Shown here: positions 7,513 through 14,749 of the stretch, piece after piece
How the letters are laid out: each line of letters opens with the position of its first letter
Numbering within the stretch: the stretch's first letter is position 1
Assembly: GCA_019416455.1 (NCBI GenBank)
Contig: DXXG01000001.1
Span: 1-47,370, forward strand
From: Clostridiales bacterium
GTDB taxonomy: Bacteria; Bacillota; Clostridia; Oscillospirales; Acutalibacteraceae
Reading direction: 5' to 3'
DNA: 47,370 bases
Program-made: the position numbers and the translations under genes
The notes under the pieces: generated by a model
Told to the model about the DNA's origin: nothing
What the model saw: only the letters and a program-made list of their open reading frames with translations
The model's database searches: none

Positions 7513-7760
7513 ACACTTCAAAACTTTTGCCGGTGGGGACGCCGGTGCAGGCCCATGCCTCCCCTGGGGAGCGTTGAATGAAGCCGCGGTCAGACCGCCG
7601 CCGTTTCATTCAGCGTTCTCCAATCCCGGAGGACCGTTGGGAAACGAGAGGACGCCTCCCTTTGGGGCCGCGTCTGAAGCCCATAAGGGCGTCCCAAACA
7701 TTATGACGATGCGTTTCATCCGCCGACGGGCTGGTTGAAATAGATAATCGCGCGGGTCGG
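7513..7760 (+). ncRNA. Candidate TldR/TnpB guide RNA (omega-RNA scaffold plus guide)
   Basis: The 363 bp between the TnpB-like stop and flagellin hold no gene but are packed with stems. Arms GAGCGTTGAATGAA (7569-7582) and TTCATTCAGCG (7605-7615) enclose a GCGGT-CAG-ACCGC hairpin. CGTT-GGGA-AACG is a GNRA-like hairpin; GACGC/GCGTC, GCCC-ATAA-GGGC and GATG/CATC follow. AGCCC (7678-7682) can pair with GGGCT (7728-7732) as a pseudoknot near the end. TnpB RNAs lie exactly here, overlapping the gene 3' end, and finish with a guide just past the scaffold. The scaffold probably ends near GGTTGAAA (7733-7740), so the guide would begin about 7741 with TAGATAATCGCGCGGGTC. The boundary is a guess. Confidence 0.6.
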
Positions 7761-7812
7761 CACACCTCGCCAAAGGCCACGGCGCTTGCGCTGCCCCGCT
7801 ACACCCTACGGA

Positions 7813-7875
7813 CGCGCAGAAAGGATCTCTGCGCGGAAACATGAAAATTCATTTCGAAGAAAGGATGCAAATGAA
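7813..7875 (+). promoter_or_regulatory. Flagellin leader with two CsrA-like hairpins
   Basis: Hairpin 1 has a perfect 8-bp stem (7813-7820 with 7828-7835) and loop AAGGATC. Hairpin 2 has a 7-bp stem TTCATTT/AAATGAA (7848-7854 with 7869-7875) and its loop holds the Shine-Dalgarno sequence as AAGGATG. CsrA binds A-x-GGA motifs shown in hairpin loops, and flagellin mRNA of Bacillus has the same arrangement of one upstream site and one over the ribosome binding site. CsrA itself is not in the window. Confidence 0.6.
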
Positions 7876-9339
7876 ATGAGAATTCAGCACAACATAATGG
7901 CCATGAACGCCTACCGCAACTACACCAACAACACCAACGCTCTGTCCGCTAACCTGGAAAAGCTGTCTTCCGGTTACAAGATCAACCGCGCCGGCGACGA
8001 TGCCGCTGGTCTGGCTATCTCCGAGAAGATGCGCGCTCAGATCACCGGTCTGGAGCAGGCTCAGGACAACGCCAAGAGCGGCAAGAACCTGGTGAACACC
8101 GCTGAGGGTGCTCTGCAGGAAGTGCACGACATGCTCAACCGTATGGTGAAACTGGCTGACCAGTCCGCTAACGGTACCTTTGATGACGATGTGGACCGCA
8201 AGGCTCTTCAGGACGAAGTGGACCAGCTGCGGGATGAAATCGACCGCATCGCTGACTCCGCCAATTACAACGGCATTAAGCTGCTGGACGGCAGCATGAG
8301 CTCCGGCAGAACAGGCGCTTCTGCTTCTGTCGCTGCCGATAACACTGGTAAGCTGGCCGCTTTTGACGTTACCCTGGCGGCAAAAGAGGGCGTCAAGGTT
8401 ATCATTGAAACCAAAGCTGCTGCTGCATCTGAAAATGTTTCCGCGGCTTGGAGCGGTGATACGCTGACCATCACCCTCACCGGCCAAACTGGTGGTGGTA
8501 GCGAATTTACCCAGGACGAAATTAACGAAGCTATCAAGAACGCCACTGGTACCGTTGTGGACGAAAACCTCTCCCTGACCATTAAAGGGGGCGCCATTAA
8601 AGATACCGCTGCAACGGAAGCTAACACCAATGTGGTCACTCTTACATCCGCTAAACCCCAGTACGCGAAGGTTACTTCTGGCGGAATCGATTTTGTGTCC
8701 ACAAAAGCAGGAAACATCACCAGTAAAATCATGATTGACACTATCGATGGCAGCAAGGGTCAAAGCGCTGCTGTGGACACAAATGGCCATATCCATTTGA
8801 ACTTGAAGGGCACTGAAACGGTCGAAGATATCAACAAGCTGCTCTCCAAGGCTGGTATTGACCTGAAGGCTACCAAAGTGGGAACATTGGTCCAGAATAC
8901 AACTGGTACTGCTCTGGCTGGCGGCGCTGGCCTGGGCAACGACGGTTTGACCTTGCAGATCGGCGACACCAGCGACAGCTTCAACCAGCTGACTATCTCC
9001 GTCCAGGATATGCATGTTTCTTCTCTGGGCTTGACTGGCGTTTCCGTGGCTGACCAAACCTCCGCACAGGACGCTGTGGACGTGATCAAGGCTGCTATCA
9101 ACACCGTGTCCAGCGTGCGCGGCACTTTGGGCGCTGCTTCCAACCGTCTGGATCACACCATGAACAACCTGTCCGTCATGACCGAGAACATCCAGGACGC
9201 TGAATCCACCATCCGCGACACCGACGTTGCCGAAGAGATGATGGCTTACACCAAGAACAACATCTTGGTTCAGTCCGCTCAGGCCATGCTGGCTCAGGCC
9301 AACCAGGTGCCCCAGGGCGTTCTGCAGCTGCTCCAGTAA
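7876..9339 (+). CDS. Flagellin, orphan copy next to the TnpB-like gene
   Basis: A 487-residue flagellin. Residues 1-140 (MRIQHNIMAMNAYRNY, then LEKLSSGYKINRAGDDAAGLAISEKMR) are the conserved D0/D1 domain. Residues about 370-487 (VRGTLGAASNRLDHTMNNL ending ILVQSAQAMLAQANQVPQGVLQLLQ) are the matching C-terminal D1/D0. The 230 residues between form a Ser/Thr/Ala-rich surface domain I cannot place in a known family. The start at 7876 is chosen for the family N-terminus; a nearby ATG at 7871 is out of frame. Flagellin is exported by the flagellar type III apparatus and polymerises into the filament. No other flagellar gene is in the window, so this is not the main flagellar operon. Translation is probably under CsrA control through the leader hairpins. 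Confidence 0.96.
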   Translation: MRIQHNIMAMNAYRNYTNNTNALSANLEKLSSGYKINRAGDDAAGLAISEKMRAQITGLEQAQDNAKSGKNLVNTAEGALQEVHDMLNRMVKLADQSANGTFDDDVDRKALQDEVDQLRDEIDRIADSANYNGIKLLDGSMSSGRTGASASVAADNTGKLAAFDVTLAAKEGVKVIIETKAAAASENVSAAWSGDTLTITLTGQTGGGSEFTQDEINEAIKNATGTVVDENLSLTIKGGAIKDTAATEANTNVVTLTSAKPQYAKVTSGGIDFVSTKAGNITSKIMIDTIDGSKGQSAAVDTNGHIHLNLKGTETVEDINKLLSKAGIDLKATKVGTLVQNTTGTALAGGAGLGNDGLTLQIGDTSDSFNQLTISVQDMHVSSLGLTGVSVADQTSAQDAVDVIKAAINTVSSVRGTLGAASNRLDHTMNNLSVMTENIQDAESTIRDTDVAEEMMAYTKNNILVQSAQAMLAQANQVPQGVLQLLQ

Positions 9340-9378
9340 GCTGTTTTTGCACATATTTCCACCTAAGTTTCACAAAAG

Positions 9379-9412
9379 ACAGGACGGGCGTTATGCCCGT
9401 CCTGTTTTTTCT
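9379..9412 (+). terminator. Strong terminator after flagellin
   Basis: ACAGGACGGGC and GCCCGTCCTGT form a perfect 11-bp GC-rich stem with a 5-base loop, followed by TTTTTT. Confidence 0.93.
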
Positions 9413-9433
9413 CGTGATGCGACCCCTACATAA

Positions 9434-9682
9434 CAGCCCGCACACTCTGTTTTCGCCGTTTTTAACCAGGACCGATTTTCGCAAACCTTTGATCCGAATT
9501 CTCAAAATTCCGGAAAAATCAAAACGCTTAAATATTACCGATACCTAATTTCAGACTCTATCAAGCTGGTACCGCCGGGCAGTGGAGAAGTTGAAATCAG
9601 CTCTCTGGGAGGAAAATACGGGCAGTACCGGCAAACAAGGAAGACAGTGAACAAGGCGATACAGGATGCGGGAAAAGTATGA
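9434..9682 (+). pseudogene. Open frame without a start, possible gene remnant
   Basis: An 83-codon frame opens after a stop at 9431 and ends at TGA 9680. Its last two thirds look coding (KLVPPGSGEVEISSLGG then KYGQYRQTRKTVNKAIQDAG), but there is no start codon or ribosome binding site and I do not recognise the family. A weak flagellar-like motif, TCAA-N14-ACCGATAC, lies at 9519-9544. This 370-bp gap separates the flagellin module from the van operon and may be scar tissue at a module edge. Confidence 0.25.
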
Positions 9683-9709
9683 AAGGTTCTCTCCATGAGA
9701 GATTGCTTT

Positions 9710-10888
9710 CTAAACTTTCTTTTCCCATATACGTTCTAGACGGTTTCCCAGTCGGCTAAGCACTTCATTAGTGATGGTACCTGCCTCTTCTGCCAAGTCA
9801 TAAGCTGTTATTTCCTTTTCTCCATCCTTTCCCAAGAGCGTAGCTATATCCCCTGACGCGGTTTGGGGGATTTCTGTGACATCCACAATCAGCTGATCCA
9901 TACAAACAAGACCTACAATGGGCGCCTCCTGACCATGGAGCAACACTTTTCCTCGTCTGTTGGAAAGCAATCGGGGAACGCCATCCCCATAACCGATAGA
10001 AACAACCGCAATCTTTTGACGTCCAGTAGCCTTACACTCCAGTCCATACCCGATTGTTTCACCTGGATTGACGACCTTCACCTGAGCCACTCGAGCTTTG
10101 AGGGATAAGAGCGGCTTGAGAGAAATCGGGCAGGTTCCAAGTTCCTGGCGGGTACTGAGCAGGCCATACAGAGCGATCCCCACCCGGGCAAAATCACCGC
10201 CCACTCCTGGAAAATGGAGCAAACCGCCGCTGGCCAGCAAGTGAACTTTCCCACAAAAACCTCCCCGTTTTTCAAGCTGAGAAACAGCTTCATAGAAAGC
10301 CTTGCCCTGTGACAATGTGAATTCCCTTGCCTTGGGGGAGGGGACCTCTGGCGCGGCCAAGTGGGTAAAAAGCCCGGTTATTTTCAAATGATGGTATTGA
10401 AAGGCAGGGAGCAGCTGTTCCCATTCCTCCACTCGCTGCCCCAACCGATGCATTCCGGTGTCTAATTTCAGATGGACTGTCAAATCTTTTCCGTAGTTCT
10501 CCAGAAGCTTGGCGTAGGACAGATCCAAAACCGTTTGGGTAAGCCGATATCGGCTCAGCAGAGGAAAATGGGTGGGGTGAGTATACCCCAGCACCAGGAT
10601 CTCTCCTACTACATTTTGCTGGCGCAGCGTTACACCCTCTTGGACTGTCGCCACACAAAAGGCGCGGATTCCAAGGCGATTTAGTTCCCGTGCCACCATC
10701 ACGTCCCCATGCCCATACGCATTGGCCTTTAAAACAGGCATCAGCTGGCAGCCACGGGGAAGAAGGCTTTCCAGCTGATGGATATTGTGAGCCAGCGCTT
10801 CTCTGTCAAGCTGGACCCACGCCCGGGCGGTTGGATCCAGCAGTATCTCAAACTGCGCAGACCGTTCGCATGATGTTATACGGGACAT
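9710..10888 (-). CDS. vanT: PLP-dependent serine/alanine racemase of the vanG operon (VanT-type, soluble)
   Basis: A 392-residue fold-type III racemase. VLKANAYGHG near residue 55 holds the PLP lysine; SIGYGDGVPR and MDQLIVDVT are also family motifs. In alanine racemases the C-terminal motif TISYRVPR carries a Tyr that sets alanine preference. Here the matching stretch is RLGNRLER with Asn382, as in VanT serine racemases. The role is to make D-Ser for D-Ala-D-Ser peptidoglycan precursors. Classical VanT has an N-terminal membrane domain thought to import serine; that part is absent, so this is a cytoplasmic racemase. Start 10888 is preferred to in-frame 10915 because GGGGGAGATG precedes it. 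It overlaps vanXY by 13 bp and is the last gene of the operon. Confidence 0.85.
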   Translation of the reverse strand: MSRITSCERSAQFEILLDPTARAWVQLDREALAHNIHQLESLLPRGCQLMPVLKANAYGHGDVMVARELNRLGIRAFCVATVQEGVTLRQQNVVGEILVLGYTHPTHFPLLSRYRLTQTVLDLSYAKLLENYGKDLTVHLKLDTGMHRLGQRVEEWEQLLPAFQYHHLKITGLFTHLAAPEVPSPKAREFTLSQGKAFYEAVSQLEKRGGFCGKVHLLASGGLLHFPGVGGDFARVGIALYGLLSTRQELGTCPISLKPLLSLKARVAQVKVVNPGETIGYGLECKATGRQKIAVVSIGYGDGVPRLLSNRRGKVLLHGQEAPIVGLVCMDQLIVDVTEIPQTASGDIATLLGKDGEKEITAYDLAEEAGTITNEVLSRLGNRLERIWEKKV

Positions 10889-11667
10889 GACATCTCCCCC
10901 ATTTTCCAGCACCATTCCGTAAAAAGGAATCCCTCTTGGTTATCTCCTGAAACGGAATAGTACAAGGTATCCTTGCGGGGGCGCCAGATGGTATTTCCCT
11001 CTGGATTTGCCCGCTGATATGATAGATATACCCGAAGATTTTTTCTGTATTGGTAACAATAATACCGCTTTCCTGTGGGAAACTGCCTCAAAAATTCATG
11101 GTATTCCTCTAAAGTCAAATACATTGACGCCATAATCTCCCCGTGAGGTTCTCCTACATAGCGAAAATGCCAAGGTTCATGGGCAATACCGGTCACAGAC
11201 TCCTTTCCCAGGGGATATCGCTGGATCAACCCATGAAAAACAGCTTGCTCCCTGAATGTTTGACAGATTCCTTCATAGGGGAAGTCCGGACAGAGGAAGT
11301 TTATCTTTTCACATCGCTTGCCCAAATCAATGGCTAACCCAGTTTGATGTTCGCTGCTCCCGGGGACGGCCGCATATCGCTCTGTAAAACTGCGGCCATG
11401 GGCCTGCAAGGATTGGGCATAGATGGATTCCTGCTCCTCTTGGAAACGCCATCCGCTCACCGGACATAGGACATCTTCTGCCACAAGCTCAGAAACTATC
11501 GTTTTTATCAAACGGGCCACCCGGCCATTCAGAAGCACTTGGTTTCCCCCAAAGCAGACCGGGATCAGAAAACGGTCCGTACCGGTTTCAAGAAAAGGGA
11601 ACTGGGTGTTAACCAGGATCAAGTCCCCTGTGTGGACCATTTCCCGATGCAAAAGGACATCTCTCAC
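10876..11667 (-). CDS. vanXY: VanXY-type D,D-dipeptidase/D,D-carboxypeptidase
   Basis: A 263-residue M15-family zinc peptidase with no signal peptide or membrane segment, so it is cytoplasmic. The zinc and catalytic motifs are present: SEHQTGLAIDLG (His and Asp ligands) and EPWHFRYVG (catalytic Glu, third ligand His). VanXY enzymes hydrolyse D-Ala-D-Ala and remove terminal D-Ala from pentapeptide precursors, clearing the vancomycin target so that only D-Ser-ended precursors remain. A roughly 70-residue basic, Tyr-rich tail after the catalytic core extends it beyond the minimal domain. The ATG overlaps the ligase stop by 4 bp, showing translational coupling. vanXY fused in one gene is typical of vanC/E/G types rather than vanA/B. 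Confidence 0.9.
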   Translation of the reverse strand: MRDVLLHREMVHTGDLILVNTQFPFLETGTDRFLIPVCFGGNQVLLNGRVARLIKTIVSELVAEDVLCPVSGWRFQEEQESIYAQSLQAHGRSFTERYAAVPGSSEHQTGLAIDLGKRCEKINFLCPDFPYEGICQTFREQAVFHGLIQRYPLGKESVTGIAHEPWHFRYVGEPHGEIMASMYLTLEEYHEFLRQFPTGKRYYCYQYRKNLRVYLSYQRANPEGNTIWRPRKDTLYYSVSGDNQEGFLFTEWCWKMGEMSCPV

Positions 11668-12704
11668 GGTCCAACCGCCTCCTCAACAGCCTGGTTGATA
11701 ACCTTCTCCAAAGAAACTCCGGCGGCCTCCAGCATTTTGGGAAACCGGCTGTGAACGGTAAATCCTGGGATGGTGTTGACCTCATTAAAAATGATTTTTC
11801 CAGAGGGGGTCAGGAAGAAATCCACACGCGCAAAACCGCGGCAGTCCAGAGCGCCATAGACCGTGACGGCCGCTGCTTTTACTTGATCCACCTTCTCTTG
11901 GCTGATACGAGCAGGCACATGGATGGCAGAGGTTCGCAGGCTGTACTTCTCCGTGTAATCAAAGAAGCCGTGGGAAAGCTCCACTTCATCCACCTCGCCG
12001 ATGGTCAATGAGGCATTCCCCAATACGGCGCAACCCACTTCAAACCCGGGAATGGCTTCTTCCAAAATCATCCTGTCATCGTAGGTTAAAGCATTTTTCC
12101 GCGCGCTTTGCAGCTGGTCAGCTCTCATCACCTTTGTAATGCCAAAAGACGAGCCCGCTCGTACAGGCTTCACAAACAAGGGGTAGCCTAGGCTGTCCGC
12201 TCCGGCCAGCAGTTCCTGTTCCGATGCATTCCTGTCAAAAACCAGAGAGCGGGGGATCTCTACCCCGGCTGCTTGAGCAAGCTGGTGGGCCCGCATTTTA
12301 TCCATACATAAAGCGGAAGATAGGGTTCCGCACCCAACCACGGGAATATTTGCCAGCTCCAGCAGTCCCTGTACCGTTCCATCCTCACCGTTTTTCCCAT
12401 GAAGCACCGGAAAGACCCCGTCTAGCGGTATGATCTCCATACCGTTGCGCCGCCAAAACAGCAGGCCATGGTCACGTCGGCTAGGCGAGACAAGGGCGGG
12501 CAAGCAATGGCCTTCCTGCCATGTCCCGTCAAGAATAGCCTGCCAGCTTCCAGTGTACAGGAACCAGTCTCCCGATTGGGTGATGCCCACTGGGATAGGA
12601 TGGTAGCGTTTCTGATCCAAGTGAGACAGCACGCTGTAAGCGGATTGCAGAGACACAGCGTATTCCGGCGAACAACCCCCAAACAGCACAAGTATATTTT
12701 TCAT
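11664..12704 (-). CDS. vanG: D-alanine--D-serine ligase, VanG type
   Basis: A 346-residue ATP-grasp ligase. The N-terminal FGGCSPEYAVSLQSA and HGKNGEDGTVQGLLEL are D-Ala-D-X ligase signatures; EEAIPGFEVGCAVLG and NEVNTIPGFT are the ATP/Mg sites. The omega-loop reads FFDYTEKYSL, matching the EKY pattern of D-Ala-D-Ser ligases (VanC/E/G) and unlike the loop of D-Ala-D-Lac enzymes. It makes D-Ala-D-Ser, which MurF adds to precursors, giving lowered vancomycin affinity. It overlaps vanY by 4 bp upstream and vanXY by 4 bp downstream. The operon makeup supports VanG type; assignment between VanG and another Ser-type ligase would need alignment. Confidence 0.9.
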   Translation of the reverse strand: MKNILVLFGGCSPEYAVSLQSAYSVLSHLDQKRYHPIPVGITQSGDWFLYTGSWQAILDGTWQEGHCLPALVSPSRRDHGLLFWRRNGMEIIPLDGVFPVLHGKNGEDGTVQGLLELANIPVVGCGTLSSALCMDKMRAHQLAQAAGVEIPRSLVFDRNASEQELLAGADSLGYPLFVKPVRAGSSFGITKVMRADQLQSARKNALTYDDRMILEEAIPGFEVGCAVLGNASLTIGEVDEVELSHGFFDYTEKYSLRTSAIHVPARISQEKVDQVKAAAVTVYGALDCRGFARVDFFLTPSGKIIFNEVNTIPGFTVHSRFPKMLEAAGVSLEKVINQAVEEAVGP

Positions 12705-13498
12705 AGTGTATTCTCCTCTTCTTTCAATTCCAGATATTCCTCAAGGCAAATGCCCTGTTCGTAGATCTCCTGAGCGGCCTCCTTGCCTACGTAGCGGTAG
12801 TGCCAGGCTTCCTCGGCGATACCGGTCAGGTCTGTCTTGTCCCCTGGATACCGCCAGATGAACCCATATTCCCAGCTGTGCTCCTGGAGCCAGAAAAACA
12901 CATCATAGGTGGCGCCACTCACATCCACCGCCAGGCCCAGCTGATGCTCACTGGCACCGGGAGCCGCCACCCACCGCAACGCTTCCGCTTCCGCTTCTTC
13001 CTGGGAAAGCCCATCCGCCAGGTTGCTTTCCACCTCCTCCCGGAAGAGCTTCTCCTGTTCCTCCTGGGTGCGATAGCCGGAGATCACTGTGGGCAGTTCT
13101 CCCCAGTTGGCCTCTTGGGCAGCCTGGAACATCTCCTCCAGGGGCTGGCAGATCCGCTGGTCCACCTTTTCGCCCCCGGGCACTTCTACCAGGTCCACGG
13201 TGTAGTTTTCCGGCACCGGATTCCACCGGTTCACCAGGAGCAAGTTCCACTCCTCTTCCGATGTCACTGTCGTGGAGGAAACACTTCCGGAAACAACCCC
13301 CTCCCGGGAGGATTCCTGTGTTGTGACCACGGGAGCCGTCTGAGAGCCGGGCTGCTGTGAAGCCAGCCGTTCCAAATCACTGGCCGCATAGACCAGCACC
13401 CCCACAAAACCGGCGAACAACAGGGCGATCACCGCCAGAAAAATCGGGAAGCCATGCTTTTTGCCAGGCGCGCTTTTATACCGATCCATTTTTCTCAT
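12701..13498 (-). CDS. vanY: VanY-type membrane-anchored D,D-carboxypeptidase
   Basis: A 265-residue protein. Residues 17-38 (FPIFLAVIALLFAGFVGVLV) form one membrane anchor, then a Ser/Thr-rich linker to about residue 80. The M15 VanY domain follows: PTVISGYRTQEEQEKLF, SEHQLGLAVDVSG (Zn ligands) and EEAWHYRYVG (catalytic Glu and His). It acts outside the membrane, trimming terminal D-Ala from precursors that escaped VanXY. It is the first gene after vanRS, behind a hairpin and a set of phased repeats, so it heads the resistance transcript. AGGAAG precedes the ATG. Confidence 0.9.
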   Translation of the reverse strand: MRKMDRYKSAPGKKHGFPIFLAVIALLFAGFVGVLVYAASDLERLASQQPGSQTAPVVTTQESSREGVVSGSVSSTTVTSEEEWNLLLVNRWNPVPENYTVDLVEVPGGEKVDQRICQPLEEMFQAAQEANWGELPTVISGYRTQEEQEKLFREEVESNLADGLSQEEAEAEALRWVAAPGASEHQLGLAVDVSGATYDVFFWLQEHSWEYGFIWRYPGDKTDLTGIAEEAWHYRYVGKEAAQEIYEQGICLEEYLELKEEENTL

Positions 13499-13527
13499 GT
13501 AAATCTTCCTTTCTCTTGAAAACTGAA

Positions 13528-13570
13528 AAAGCCCTCTTTCTGATACGAAGCATACCAGAAAGAGGGCTTT
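13528..13570 (-). terminator. Hairpin between vanS and vanY (terminator or attenuator)
   Basis: A perfect 15-bp stem (13528-13542 with 13556-13570) with a 13-base loop is followed on the minus strand by TTTTTC. It lies between the phased repeats at 13578-13616 and the vanY start. It may end the vanRS transcript, or regulate read-through into vanY. Confidence 0.75.
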
Positions 13571-13577
13571 GCGTTTT

Positions 13578-13616
13578 TAAGATTTCCTTGTTTCTTTCCT
13601 AAGATTCCCCTAAGAT
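13578..13616. promoter_or_regulatory. Putative VanR box upstream of vanY
   Basis: TAAGAT occurs at 13578, 13600 and 13611 (plus-strand reading), all in an 11-bp register and overlapping the vanS stop. OmpR-family regulators bind tandem hexamers spaced 11 bp. A related pair lies before vanR. Confidence 0.55.
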
Positions 13617-14749
13617 TGCTCTGAAGGGAGGGTCACCTGGAAAGTGGTGCGCCGGTTTTGACTCTGGGCGGTAATGGTTCCCCCATGGAGGGTGACGATC
13701 TCCTTGGCAATGGCCAGCCCCAGTCCGGCGCCGCCGGTGGCTGTGGTCCGCGCCTCGTCCAGGCGGAAGAACTTCTCAAAGATGGTCTCCAGTTTCTGTG
13801 AAGGGATGGTCCTGCCCTGGTTCTCCACAAAGACGCTCACCTGCCCCCCCGCATCTTCCGCCCGAATGCGGATGGGGGTATCTCGGTCGCTGTAAGCCAC
13901 GGCGTTTTTCAGGATGTTGTTGAACACCCGGGCCAACTTCACACTGTCCCCGGAAACGGTCAATGTTTCCGGAGTGTTCAGCTGAACCGTATTCCCGTGG
14001 GCCTGGAGGATGGGATAGAACTCATCGGTGAGCTGCACCAGCAGATAGCTCAAGTCCACCGGCTCTCTGTCCAGGGTGAGCTGCTGCAGGTTATACCGGG
14101 TAATTTCAAAAAACTCGTTGATGAGCCCCTCTAACCGCTGGGACTTCTCTAGGGCGATGTGGGTGTACTTTTCCCGCTGGGCCTGGGGCATATCCGGCAC
14201 CTCGTCCAGCAGGCTCAGGTACCCGATAACGGAGGTGAGGGGCGTTTTCAGGTCGTGAGCTAAGTAGGTGATCAGGTCGTTTTTCCGGGCGGTTTCCTGT
14301 TGAAGTTTCTGCTCCCGGCTTTGGAGCCTGCCCTTCAGCTCCGCTACCTGGGCCGCCAACTCCTGCTGCTCCGGGGGAAAAATTTCACTGGCGTCCCGCT
14401 GGGAGAGCATGGCTTCCCGAAGCCGTCGGGCGATCTGCCGGGCATCCTCTTTCCCCTTGCTTCTGCAGGCAAGGAAGTAGGTGATCCACAGCGCCATAGC
14501 CCAGAGCAGCCCGTTTGCCACCAGCGCCCAGAACAAAAACGGCTTTACCCAGTCCCAGTTGACGCTTCGGACCACGCCATAGTCTCCGGAGGGAAGGAAC
14601 TCCTCGTAGGTACACATAAAGGTGTTTTCCACCCAATCCACAATGACGCCGTTGAGCACGGTATCGAACAGCCCGTAAAGCAGCAGGCAGACCGTCAGCA
14701 TAGAGAGACACCCTGCCGCCAAGAGCCAGTAGTTACGGTTCCATCGCAT
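13610..14749 (-). CDS. vanS: VanS-type sensor histidine kinase
   Basis: A 379-residue kinase. Two membrane helices (residues about 8-30 and 72-95) flank a 40-residue extracellular loop, a short sensor as in VanS proteins. A coiled linker follows, then the H-box AHDLKTPLTSVIGYL with the phospho-accepting His, N-box NNILKNAVAYS, F-box FEKFFRLDEA and G-box GGAGLGLAIAKEI. It senses the glycopeptide or cell-wall damage and phosphorylates VanR. The frame is open to 14923 but that would lie deep inside vanR; ATG 14749, overlapping the vanR end by 17 bp and preceded by a G-rich site, fits the family N-terminus. Confidence 0.9.
   Translation of the reverse strand: MRWNRNYWLLAAGCLSMLTVCLLLYGLFDTVLNGVIVDWVENTFMCTYEEFLPSGDYGVVRSVNWDWVKPFLFWALVANGLLWAMALWITYFLACRSKGKEDARQIARRLREAMLSQRDASEIFPPEQQELAAQVAELKGRLQSREQKLQQETARKNDLITYLAHDLKTPLTSVIGYLSLLDEVPDMPQAQREKYTHIALEKSQRLEGLINEFFEITRYNLQQLTLDREPVDLSYLLVQLTDEFYPILQAHGNTVQLNTPETLTVSGDSVKLARVFNNILKNAVAYSDRDTPIRIRAEDAGGQVSVFVENQGRTIPSQKLETIFEKFFRLDEARTTATGGAGLGLAIAKEIVTLHGGTITAQSQNRRTTFQVTLPSEQS

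Noticed and set aside
7849..9354. A 501-codon minus-strand open frame opposite flagellin
   Set aside because: It mirrors the highly biased codons of flagellin, has no family resemblance and lies wholly inside a certain gene.
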